Below the pieces are notes generated by a model, which was not told the origin of the DNA, searched no databases, and saw nothing but the letters and a program-made list of their open reading frames with translations. 64,000 nucleotides of DNA from Anaerotalea alkaliphila (GTDB taxonomy: Bacteria; Bacillota; Clostridia; Lachnospirales; Vallitaleaceae). The stretch is taken from the NCBI RefSeq assembly GCF_010179735.1, contig NZ_JAAEEH010000009.1, positions 1 to 64,000 on the forward strand, given 5' to 3'. The position numbers and the translations under genes are program-made. The stretch's first letter is position 1. Every line of letters starts with the position of its first letter. Positions 1 through 7,674 of the stretch are shown here, one piece after another.

Positions 1-78
1 TCTACCTTTCTGATAGCGGCCACCTCGATGTATTGTATTTTGTCGCATGAGGTTCATTGTACACCATGACCGGAAGTG

Positions 79-115
79 GGACATAATCATTTGCGTTACA
101 ATAGGACATTATCAT
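79..115 (+). repeat. Direct repeat GGACAT(A/T)ATCAT, two copies
   Basis: GGACATAATCAT at 79-90 recurs as GGACATTATCAT at 104-115, 25 bases apart with one difference. The pair lies 40-75 bases upstream of the -35 box at 155, where an activator could bind. The function is inferred only from position. Confidence 0.4.
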
Positions 116-154
116 ATGTGAATCAGAAGCATATTGAAATTGATGTAAAAGCAC

Positions 155-183
155 TTGACATTAGCAATAGCTGGTGTTAAAAT
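155..183 (+). promoter_or_regulatory. Sigma-A type promoter of the first sugar operon
   Basis: TTGACA (155-160) and TAAAAT (178-183) are separated by exactly 17 bases, a near-consensus housekeeping promoter. Transcription would start near 190, inside or just before the palindrome at 195-212, and run into the operon beginning at 253. Confidence 0.75.
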
Positions 184-194
184 TCACTCATAAA

Positions 195-212
195 CAAATT
201 TGCGCAAATTTG
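195..212 (+). promoter_or_regulatory. Perfect 18-bp palindromic operator
   Basis: CAAATTTGCGCAAATTTG is its own reverse complement. It is centred on CG, as LacI/GalR-family operators usually are, and lies at the predicted transcription start just downstream of the -10 box. A repressor bound here would block the operon. No regulator gene is adjacent inside the window; it may lie just left of base 1. Confidence 0.7.
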
Positions 213-252
213 GCATGAACAATCAGCAAATGGTTTAGAAAGGAGATTTCCC

Positions 253-1062
253 ATGAAATTAGGCTATATGACCAATGCGTTTGGTGCCTTGGTGGGCAGC
301 GGAGGTGGGGTAACCAACATCAAGGATGTCAGATATGTCACTGTGTGCGATGACGAAGAGGCGATTTCCGAAATAACGTCGAAAGGATTCCATGCGGTGG
401 AGATGTTTGACGGAAACATCAGCAGCTACGAGGAAAATCCAGAAAAATTTAGAAAAATCCTGGAAAAACACAACGCGGAACTGCTGGGCGTCTACATTGG
501 GGCAGGATTCATCTACCAGGACTGCCTGGAAGACGAATTGTACCGGATCGACAAGGTTTCCAAACTGGCGTCGGCATTTGGAGCCACGCACGTCGTGCTT
601 GGTGGTGGAGCCGTCCGCGGCACAGGCATCCGGGAATCGGATTACGAACTGCTGGCAAAGGGGTTGGAGAAGGCGAGGGGCATCATAGAAAAACATGGTC
701 TCGTAGCCAGCTACCATCCGCATCTGGGTTCCATGGCAGAAAATCCGGAACAGATCCACAAGCTGTTCGCACTGACGGACATCGCCTTTTGCCCGGACGT
801 GGCACACCTGCAGGCTGGCGGAGGAGATGCATTGGAGTTGGTAAAAGCCTACAGCGACCGGATTCGGTATGTGCATCTGAAAGACTGGAACGGCAAGGAA
901 TTCGTTCCCTTAGGAAAAGGAATCGTGGATTTGAAAGGGATAATCCAACACTTGAAAGAAAAAAACTATACAGGTGATTGGCTGGTCGAAATCGATGGCT
1001 ATTCAGGAAGCCCGTCAGAGGCATGTGAAACATCCTACCAATTTTTGCAGGAACTATTATAA
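253..1062 (+). CDS. Sugar phosphate isomerase/epimerase (TIM barrel)
   Basis: This 269-residue protein belongs to the xylose isomerase-like TIM barrel (AP_endonuc_2) superfamily, which includes IolE, IolI and tagatose/ketose 3-epimerases. Barrel-end residues typical of the metal site are visible: H in SYHPHLG, D and H in CPDVAHLQ, H and D in YVHLKDW, and E in LVEIDG near the C terminus. AAAGGAGA sits just upstream of the ATG. It opens an operon with a sugar importer and a Gfo/Idh/MocA dehydrogenase, so it probably isomerises the imported sugar or its keto derivative. The exact substrate cannot be read; inositol-type and rare-sugar metabolism are both possible. Confidence 0.8.
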   Translation: MKLGYMTNAFGALVGSGGGVTNIKDVRYVTVCDDEEAISEITSKGFHAVEMFDGNISSYEENPEKFRKILEKHNAELLGVYIGAGFIYQDCLEDELYRIDKVSKLASAFGATHVVLGGGAVRGTGIRESDYELLAKGLEKARGIIEKHGLVASYHPHLGSMAENPEQIHKLFALTDIAFCPDVAHLQAGGGDALELVKAYSDRIRYVHLKDWNGKEFVPLGKGIVDLKGIIQHLKEKNYTGDWLVEIDGYSGSPSEACETSYQFLQELL

Positions 1063-1088
1063 ACTAGCATATCAAAAGGGGTGGAATC

Positions 1089-2243
1089 ATGAAGAAAATA
1101 GTGAGCATTTTAATTGTAGCGGTTATGGTATTGGGACTTGCGGCTTGCGGTACGGAACAGCCGGAAACGCCGGTGGACACAACAAACGGCGCCGGCCAAC
1201 AGACGGAAACCTCGGGAAGTGCGGGTTCGACTGCGGCGGAGGACGGAGAAATAAAAAGCTTGGGACCCAACGGCGAGACGGCGGTATCCGCGGAAACCTT
1301 GGGTTTGACCGATGAAGAAATCGAGCAGATCAAGGCCGGCAACTACAAAGCGGCCATCAGCTTCCATTATGGCGGAAACGACTGGTCCGCATCCCAGCTG
1401 CAGGGACTCAAGGATACGTTCGAAAAGCTGGGCATCGAAGTGGTGGGCGTGACGGACGCCAACTTCGCACCGGAACGCCAGGTTTCCGACCTGGAAACAT
1501 TGATGGCGCTGAAACCCGACATCATGGTCAGCATCCCCACAGACCCCACGGCAACGGCCGATGCGTTCCAGAGGGTGGCGGACGCAGGCGTGAAGCTGGT
1601 GTTCATGGACAATGTTCCCAACGGATTCGAGGCGGGCAAGAACTATGTGAGCGCCGTATCGGCGGACAACTATGGGAATGGCATCATTGCGGCAGACCTG
1701 ATTGGGGAAGCGCTGGGTGGAAAAGGCAGAATCGGTGTCGTCTATTTCGATGTTGACTTCTTTGTCACAAATCAAAGGCTGGAGGCGTTCGATAGGACGA
1801 TGGCTGAGAAATATCCCGACATTGAAATCGTTTCCAGGATGCCCTTCCAAGACACGAACGAAGCCAGCAACGTAGCGGACGCCATGATTACGCAGAACCC
1901 CACAATCGATGCGATTTTCGCCCACTGGGATGTGCCTGCGGAAGGTGTGCTTTCCTCCTTGAGAGCTGCGGGAATGAATGATGTCAAAATCAGCACAATC
2001 GACTTGGGGAACAATATCGCCAAGGAAATCGCTGCCGGCAGCGTCCTGGGCGTCGGCGCCCAATTGCCCTATGACCAGGGTGTGGCGGAAGCCACATTGG
2101 CTGCCTACGCACTACTTGGGAAAGAGGCTCCTCCCTATGTGGCGGTTCCTGCCAAGCGCGTCGACCAGAGCAACATTCTGGAAGCGTATGAGGACGTGTA
2201 TAAAGTAAGCGCACCGAGCTGGCTTGTGGAGGCTAAAAACTGA
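1089..2243 (+). CDS. Sugar ABC transporter substrate-binding lipoprotein (CUT2, RbsB-like)
   Basis: The 384-residue product starts with a lipoprotein signal (MKKIVSILIV..., lipobox LAAC with the lipidated cysteine near residue 20) followed by a G/T/S-rich linker to about residue 60. The rest is a Peripla_BP_4 (ribose-type) fold, with motifs such as PDIMVSIPTDP and the hinge-region VFMDN. It would capture a monosaccharide or polyol outside the membrane and pass it to the permease at 3851. AAAGGGG precedes the ATG. A strong hairpin follows the stop, which may keep this message more abundant than that of the transporter subunits. The ligand is unknown. Confidence 0.88.
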   Translation: MKKIVSILIVAVMVLGLAACGTEQPETPVDTTNGAGQQTETSGSAGSTAAEDGEIKSLGPNGETAVSAETLGLTDEEIEQIKAGNYKAAISFHYGGNDWSASQLQGLKDTFEKLGIEVVGVTDANFAPERQVSDLETLMALKPDIMVSIPTDPTATADAFQRVADAGVKLVFMDNVPNGFEAGKNYVSAVSADNYGNGIIAADLIGEALGGKGRIGVVYFDVDFFVTNQRLEAFDRTMAEKYPDIEIVSRMPFQDTNEASNVADAMITQNPTIDAIFAHWDVPAEGVLSSLRAAGMNDVKISTIDLGNNIAKEIAAGSVLGVGAQLPYDQGVAEATLAAYALLGKEAPPYVAVPAKRVDQSNILEAYEDVYKVSAPSWLVEAKN

Positions 2244-2274
2244 TTGAATGCAGGGTTGCAGCAAATTGCATCTG

Positions 2275-2312
2275 GTCTGCGGCGGTGGATGACGCCATCC
2301 ACCGCTGCAGAC
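2275..2312 (+). other. Intercistronic hairpin between binding protein and ATPase genes
   Basis: Two 16-base arms (2275-2290 and 2297-2312) pair with a single mismatch around a GACGCC loop. No T-run follows, so it is not a classic terminator. Such hairpins after binding-protein genes usually stabilise the upstream message or partly attenuate read-through. Confidence 0.65.
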
Positions 2313-2337
2313 GATATCAAAAGGAAGAGTGGTTTTT

Positions 2338-3849
2338 ATGAGCCAAGTTCTATTGGAAATGAACAACATCAAAAAGAGTTTTGGTGCGGCAGCGGTGTTG
2401 AAGGATGTCCATTTTGCCTTGAAAAAAGGGGAAGTACACGCGCTGGTAGGCGGAAACGGAGCCGGCAAATCCACCCTCATGAAAATCATGACGGGCGTCT
2501 ACACCCTGGATGAAGGCGAAATTCTGATTGAAGGTCAAGTGCAGCAGATTGATGATCCCATGGACGCCAAAAAGGCCGGAATAGCAATGATCTTCCAGGA
2601 GCTTTCCCTGGTGCAGACCATGACGGTTGCGGAAAACATTTTTCTTGGAGAAGAACTTAAAAAAGGCATATTCCGTGATGTGGAGGCGATGAACCGCAGG
2701 GCAAGAGAGGTGCTGGAGGAGCTGGGACTGGATGTGGATCCCACTACGCCTGTAAACCAGCTGAGCGTAGGCATGAGCCAGATGATCGAAATCGCCAAAG
2801 CGATTTCCAAGAACGCAAGGATCCTTGTTTTGGATGAGCCTACGGCCTCCCTGTCTACTTCTGAAACGGCACATCTGTTCAAAATCATCCGGGAACTGAA
2901 GGAAAAAGGCGTCTCCATGGTCTACATTTCCCACAGGATGAATGAGATCCTGGACATCGCAGACGCCATCACCATCCTTAGGGATGGGGAACTGATTGTA
3001 TCGGATGCCATTGAAAACATGGATTTGGAGAAAATCATCTTCTACATGGTGGGCGGAAAATCCTCCCAGAAGAAGTTCGAGTGGGTAGAAAGAGCCTATG
3101 ATGCCGAGGGCGAGGATTTGCTCCGTCTGGAACATCTGAAGGTCGATGAAAAAATCAAGGACATATCGTTTTCCGTAAAAAAGGGGGAAATCCTTGGGCT
3201 TGCAGGCCTGATGGGAAGTGGACGCACAGAAATCCTAGAGACCCTTTTCGCCATACGCACCAAGAAGGGCGGTACCGTATGGCTGGATGGGCGTAAGGTG
3301 GATTGCCGCCATCCATGGGAGGCGGTCCAAGCGGGATTCGCACTGGTGCCTGAGGACAGAAGGAAGCAGGGGCTGGTTCTGGAGCATTCCGTCCGGGACA
3401 ACGCCATCCTCCCCATCGTACAGCAGGTTGTGAAGGGGAAAACGCCAACAATCGATGATAAAGCCATCAATGAAATCGTGAATAGGGACGTGGAGAAGTT
3501 CAACATCGTAACCAGCAGCATCAACAAGAGAATTGGACTGTTGTCTGGAGGAAATCAACAGAAAGTCGTTATTTCAAAATGGCTGAACACAAATCCGAAA
3601 ATCATGATGCTGGATGAGCCAACCGCAGGTGTCGACATTGGAGCAAAGTCTGAAATTATTCATATCATTCGTAAGTTTGCGGATCAAGGCAATGGTGTCA
3701 TTTTGGTTTCTTCCGAATTTACAGAGATGCTGGCGGTATGCGATCGGATCATCACCCTTTTTGACGGAAGGATTACTGGCGTAATACCCCGCAAGGACAT
3801 AAAGGAAGAAGAGGAATTGGAACATGCGGTTCAAGAAAGCGGGGAATAA
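2338..3849 (+). CDS. Sugar ABC transporter ATP-binding protein with two ATPase domains (RbsA/MglA-like)
   Basis: The 503-residue protein has two fused nucleotide-binding domains. The first has Walker A GGNGAGKST (38-46), signature LSVGMSQ and Walker B LVLDEPTASL. The second has a degenerate P-loop region (LMGSGRTE), a well-kept signature LSGGNQQK and Walker B MMLDEPTAGVD. This is the standard layout of CUT2 importers for ribose, galactose and related sugars. I chose the ATG at 2338, ten bases after AAGGAAG, over an in-frame GTG at 2329. The gene stops one base before the permease start, so the two are probably translationally coupled. Confidence 0.92.
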   Translation: MSQVLLEMNNIKKSFGAAAVLKDVHFALKKGEVHALVGGNGAGKSTLMKIMTGVYTLDEGEILIEGQVQQIDDPMDAKKAGIAMIFQELSLVQTMTVAENIFLGEELKKGIFRDVEAMNRRAREVLEELGLDVDPTTPVNQLSVGMSQMIEIAKAISKNARILVLDEPTASLSTSETAHLFKIIRELKEKGVSMVYISHRMNEILDIADAITILRDGELIVSDAIENMDLEKIIFYMVGGKSSQKKFEWVERAYDAEGEDLLRLEHLKVDEKIKDISFSVKKGEILGLAGLMGSGRTEILETLFAIRTKKGGTVWLDGRKVDCRHPWEAVQAGFALVPEDRRKQGLVLEHSVRDNAILPIVQQVVKGKTPTIDDKAINEIVNRDVEKFNIVTSSINKRIGLLSGGNQQKVVISKWLNTNPKIMMLDEPTAGVDIGAKSEIIHIIRKFADQGNGVILVSSEFTEMLAVCDRIITLFDGRITGVIPRKDIKEEEELEHAVQESGE

Positions 3850-3850
3850 T

Positions 3851-4804
3851 ATGAAGATTTCACTGAAAACGATACAATGGAACAAATTTATGGTATACAT
3901 TGTTTTTCTGGTCGTGTTTGCCCTTTTCTCCGCCACCTTGGCGGACAAGGGATTCGTGGACAGTAGGAACATCATGAATATCCTGCGGCAAACGGCGATG
4001 ATCTCCATCATGGCCATTGCTGGAACATTTGTAATCGCATCCGGCCAAATCGACCTGACCGTCGGGGCTGTGGCGGCCATGACGGCAATGATTGCCGCAT
4101 TGGTTCTTGAGAGGACCAATTCCATCATCCTGGCGTTGGTATGTGGCCTGGCGTTTGGTGCGCTGGCGGGATCGGTCAACGGCTTCCTGGTGACAAAGTG
4201 GGGCCTCCCCTCCTTCCTGGCGACCATGGGAATGATGTCTGTCATCCGAGGCAGCGCCATGTGGATTACGAATACGGCTGCGGTGCCAATCAAGAACTTT
4301 GCGTTCAACAACACTTTTGGAATCGGTACATTGGGAGGCATTTCGGTCCTGATTCTGTGGACGATTGTCCTTTACATCGTGGGAATCTACATCTTCAACA
4401 AAACATCCTTTGGACGGCACGTGCTGGCGACAGGAGGCAACGAGGTGTCTGCAGGTTACAGTGGAATCAAGACCAACAGGGTAAAGATGATGGTGTTCAT
4501 CATGTCAGGCATGTTTGCCTCCTTTGCAGGCATCCTGTATGCTGCTAGGATGCAGGCAGGGCGGTTCTCCTTCGGAGACGGGGATGAACTTTCCGTAATC
4601 GCCGCAGTAGTCTTGGGAGGTGCCTCCATGGGTGGCGGCACAGGTTCCGTCATCGGCGCACTGGCAGGTTCGATACTGATGGGTATCATCAACAATGCGT
4701 TGATTCTTGCGGGACTGTCCACGGCGCAACAGACGGTTGTGAAAGGTCTGATCATTGTCATTGCAGTAGCACTGAGCAACTTTGCACAGAAGAAAAAAAG
4801 ATAA
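3851..4804 (+). CDS. Sugar ABC transporter permease (RbsC/BPD_transp_2)
   Basis: The 317-residue, very hydrophobic protein has about eight to ten membrane segments and the CUT2 permease motifs TFVIASGQIDLTVGA and GGASMGGGTGSVIGALAG. It forms the membrane channel for the importer with the proteins at 1089 and 2338. The ATG at 3851 begins right after the ATPase stop, with GGGGA upstream. An in-frame ATG at 3824 would overlap the ATPase gene and add nine polar residues, which is less likely. Confidence 0.9.
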   Translation: MKISLKTIQWNKFMVYIVFLVVFALFSATLADKGFVDSRNIMNILRQTAMISIMAIAGTFVIASGQIDLTVGAVAAMTAMIAALVLERTNSIILALVCGLAFGALAGSVNGFLVTKWGLPSFLATMGMMSVIRGSAMWITNTAAVPIKNFAFNNTFGIGTLGGISVLILWTIVLYIVGIYIFNKTSFGRHVLATGGNEVSAGYSGIKTNRVKMMVFIMSGMFASFAGILYAARMQAGRFSFGDGDELSVIAAVVLGGASMGGGTGSVIGALAGSILMGIINNALILAGLSTAQQTVVKGLIIVIAVALSNFAQKKKR

Positions 4805-4824
4805 CATATTAGGAGGACAATGGA

Positions 4825-6006
4825 ATGAGAAAACTCAATATCGGACTCATTGGCGCAGGTTTCATGGGAAAGGCCCATGCTGTAGCTTTTTCAAACATGC
4901 CCAAATTTTTCTGGCCGGCTCCTGCAATGCCCGTATTCAAGACCGTTTGCGACATTGAAAAGAACATCGCGGAACAGGCGAAGGACAGGTTCGGATTCCA
5001 GCAATGGTGCACTGACTGGAAAGACGTTGTGAACGATCCGGAGATTGACGTGGTCAACATCTGCACGCCCAACAACAGTCACGCGGAAATCGCAATCGCA
5101 GCATTGCAGGCAGGCAAGCATGTGATTTGTGAAAAGCCCATCTCCAGCACCTCGGAGGATGCGCTGGCAATGGTCAAAGCGGAAGAGGAAGCCAGGAAAA
5201 AAGGCCTTGTGAGCATGTGCGCATACCAATATAGAAGAGTTCCCGCCTTGGAACTTGCGAAAAAGTTCATTGATGAGGGGGCCATTGGAACGATCATGAA
5301 TGTGCGTGCGACCTATCTGCAAAGTTGGAGCGCCGACCCATCCTCCCCGCTGTCCTGGAGGTTCCAGAAGAGCATAGCCGGTGCGGGAACCGTAGGCGAC
5401 ATCGCCTCCCATGTCATTGACATCTCCCAATTCCTGGCAGGGGACATCAGCGAAGTGGTATCCACAGTAAAGACCTATGTACAGGAAAGGCCCATGCAGG
5501 AAGGCGGTGTAGACCTGCTTGGCACAGTCAAGTTGGGGGCTGACGCCAAAAAGGCGCCCGTGGATGTGGACGACGAGGATTTGTTCCTTGTCAAGTTCAA
5601 GAATGGTGCCGTCGGCAGTATCGAAGCTACAAGGAACGCCTGGGGAAGGAACAATTTCATCACAGTGGAAGTGCATGGAAGCGAAGGGTCCATAAGCTTC
5701 AACTATGAAAGGCTGAACGAGCTCCAGGTCTGCTTCGCCAAGGATGCGGATGACAGAAGAGGCTTCAAGACAATCTATACAGGCCCTGCGCATTTCCACG
5801 GCGAAGTGACTTGGAACATTCCCGGAATGAACATCGGATACGGAGAACTGAAGACAATCGAAGCGTACGAATTCATCAAGGCGATTGTTGAACAGTCCGA
5901 GCCCTCCACATCCTTCTCTGCGGGATATCAGGTGGACAAGGTTTGCGCTGCGGTGCTCAAGTCGGCTCAGACCAACCAATGGGAAAAGGTTGGTTCCAGG
6001 AACTGA
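4825..6006 (+). CDS. Gfo/Idh/MocA family oxidoreductase
   Basis: The 393-residue protein begins with the nucleotide-binding motif GLIGAGFMGKAH and carries the family's catalytic EKP triad in CEKPIS, followed by the C-terminal alpha/beta domain. Members oxidise or reduce sugars, inositols and sugar acids with NAD(P). A strong site (AGGAGGACAA) precedes the ATG. As the last gene of the operon it probably acts with the isomerase at 253: import, oxidation to a keto sugar, then isomerisation, as in inositol-like pathways. The substrate remains unknown. A terminator follows directly. Confidence 0.88.
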   Translation: MRKLNIGLIGAGFMGKAHAVAFSNMPKFFWPAPAMPVFKTVCDIEKNIAEQAKDRFGFQQWCTDWKDVVNDPEIDVVNICTPNNSHAEIAIAALQAGKHVICEKPISSTSEDALAMVKAEEEARKKGLVSMCAYQYRRVPALELAKKFIDEGAIGTIMNVRATYLQSWSADPSSPLSWRFQKSIAGAGTVGDIASHVIDISQFLAGDISEVVSTVKTYVQERPMQEGGVDLLGTVKLGADAKKAPVDVDDEDLFLVKFKNGAVGSIEATRNAWGRNNFITVEVHGSEGSISFNYERLNELQVCFAKDADDRRGFKTIYTGPAHFHGEVTWNIPGMNIGYGELKTIEAYEFIKAIVEQSEPSTSFSAGYQVDKVCAAVLKSAQTNQWEKVGSRN

Positions 6007-6034
6007 AATAGGATATAAATATTTTTATGGAAGG

Positions 6035-6072
6035 GAAGAGGCTGCCACATTAATGTGACAGCCTCTTCTTTG
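6035..6072 (+). terminator. Rho-independent terminator
   Basis: A 17-base arm beginning GAAGAGGCTG and its partner ending at 6068 pair with one C-A mismatch around the self-complementary centre CACATTAATGTG. A short T-rich tail follows. It ends the operon that starts at 253. Confidence 0.8.
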
Positions 6073-6253
6073 TCATCGCGTTCTCCTTGATTTGGAATGC
6101 AAGCAGACTGTCCTGCATATTGACCGAGAATTCACCCGCCGCATGGCCTCCCATGCGCACCCCCTGCGGGCGCAGGTGGGGATGGATCGGTGGTTATATC
6201 CCTGGAATCATGGTATGATTGAATGGGGGTGTCATGAATCAGGAGGTGAAACG

Positions 6254-7540
6254 ATGCCAGATCAGAAAAGCAACGACAAGATGACACTGTCTCTAGATAT
6301 GCTCCGGCAGCTGTGCCTTTTTAAACAACATTTGACGCCGTCTTCACAATCTCAGGATTTGGTCCAAACGGTGAAGGCGATCGGCGGCTTGCATGGTCAG
6401 CTGCCTAAGACGTCCTATCTTTCGCTCTTCGCCCGCATGCCCAATTTTGAAAAGGCGATGCTCCATCAAGCGCTGTATGGCGACAAATCCCTTGTGCGCA
6501 TCAAATCCGTACGCCAAACCCTCTACATATTCCCTACAGACATGATCGGCACTGTGTTTTCGGCGACTTCAAGGCTAGTGGAGATGCCTTCGGTGCGCTA
6601 CTTGGAGAGCCTTGGCATTTCGGAAGAAACCTACGACGCAATGGTCGCGGATATCCTTTGTCAATTGGCGGCGGCCGCTGGTCGTGGCGGCGGTCTTTCG
6701 ACAAAAGCGCTGAAGAATGGCCTGGGCTTGTCGGAGCAGGCGGCTCCTCTTGTGTCAGCGGTGGTCAATCGCATGTGCGATCAGGGTCTGCTCGTCCGCG
6801 GTGAACCCACTGCCAGCTGGAAAAGCAACCTATACAACTACTACGCCACCACCACCTATCTTCCGGATGTCAACCTTCGCACCATCGATGAAGCCGATGC
6901 CAGACGCCAGGTCGTTTTGGCGTATGTTCAAGCCTTTGGGCCGGTAACTGAAGCGGATATCTGTTGGTGGACCGGTTTTGCGAAGGGTGCGACGCGGGAT
7001 GCATTGAAGTCGCTTGACGCTGAAGTGGTTGAAGTGTCGTTGACTGGGCTGGATGGCGTTTTTCATCTGACGCATCCGGATGAGCAGCTGCTTGCGGGTT
7101 TGCCTGCTTCGACCCAATATGAGCCTGTGGTTAATTTGTTGCCGGTGCTCGATTCTTTGCTGATGGGATACAAAGTCCGCACGCGATTTTTGGATCCGAA
7201 TCATGCTCGTTTCGTCTATGACGCCAGTGGCAATGCCACCTCGACCGTTTTGGTCAACGGAAAGGTTGCCGGCGTTTGGGATTTCGTGGGTGGGCCCAGG
7301 AATCAAATGTGTTTCTACCTCTTCGAACATGCTGATGCGGATGCCCTTGCGATGATTGAAAGCAAGGCGGCTGCAGTCGGTCGGTTCATTGTGGCGGCGT
7401 CAAATGGGTTGAAGCAAAGCCTGGCTTCAGGGAAAAGCGTGGAAGAGGAATGCGGTTTTGAAGTGGTCCAGTGTTTTGAGATGGCTCCGTTGAACAAGAT
7501 GAGCGCGGGCAGTTATCAGTCGCCGCTGAAGAAGCGGTAA
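6254..7540 (+). CDS. Winged-helix DNA-binding protein, AlkZ/AlkX (HTH_42) superfamily
   Basis: The 428-residue protein matches the winged-helix family that includes the DNA glycosylases AlkZ and AlkX (YcaQ). The recognisable N-terminal block is GGLHGQLPKTSYLSLFARM (44-62), followed by several winged-helix repeats. Known members use a Q-x-Q or Q-x-D motif at the start of this block to excise alkylated or crosslinked bases; here the position reads H47-G48-Q49. AGGAGGTGAAACG precedes the ATG at 6254; an in-frame ATG at 6092 would add 54 residues without an RBS. It stands alone between operons. A repair or self-resistance role is inferred and activity is not certain. Confidence 0.75.
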   Translation: MPDQKSNDKMTLSLDMLRQLCLFKQHLTPSSQSQDLVQTVKAIGGLHGQLPKTSYLSLFARMPNFEKAMLHQALYGDKSLVRIKSVRQTLYIFPTDMIGTVFSATSRLVEMPSVRYLESLGISEETYDAMVADILCQLAAAAGRGGGLSTKALKNGLGLSEQAAPLVSAVVNRMCDQGLLVRGEPTASWKSNLYNYYATTTYLPDVNLRTIDEADARRQVVLAYVQAFGPVTEADICWWTGFAKGATRDALKSLDAEVVEVSLTGLDGVFHLTHPDEQLLAGLPASTQYEPVVNLLPVLDSLLMGYKVRTRFLDPNHARFVYDASGNATSTVLVNGKVAGVWDFVGGPRNQMCFYLFEHADADALAMIESKAAAVGRFIVAASNGLKQSLASGKSVEEECGFEVVQCFEMAPLNKMSAGSYQSPLKKR

Positions 7541-7598
7541 AAGTTGGGTTCTGCTTAGGGACATCAGCACAAATGGCGTTTCCAGCAACCCGCCTCCA

Positions 7599-7627
7599 TT
7601 GCTGTTGGGGTGGCAATGTGCTAGTAT
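7599..7627 (+). promoter_or_regulatory. Promoter of the yesN/yesM-like pair
   Basis: TTGCTG (7599-7604) and TAGTAT (7622-7627) are separated by 17 bases and lie about 50 bases before the response-regulator start. Confidence 0.55.
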
Positions 7628-7674
7628 TATGGCAGGAAGGGCGGTTGGGCCATGAGAATCCGGGAGGTGGGACT

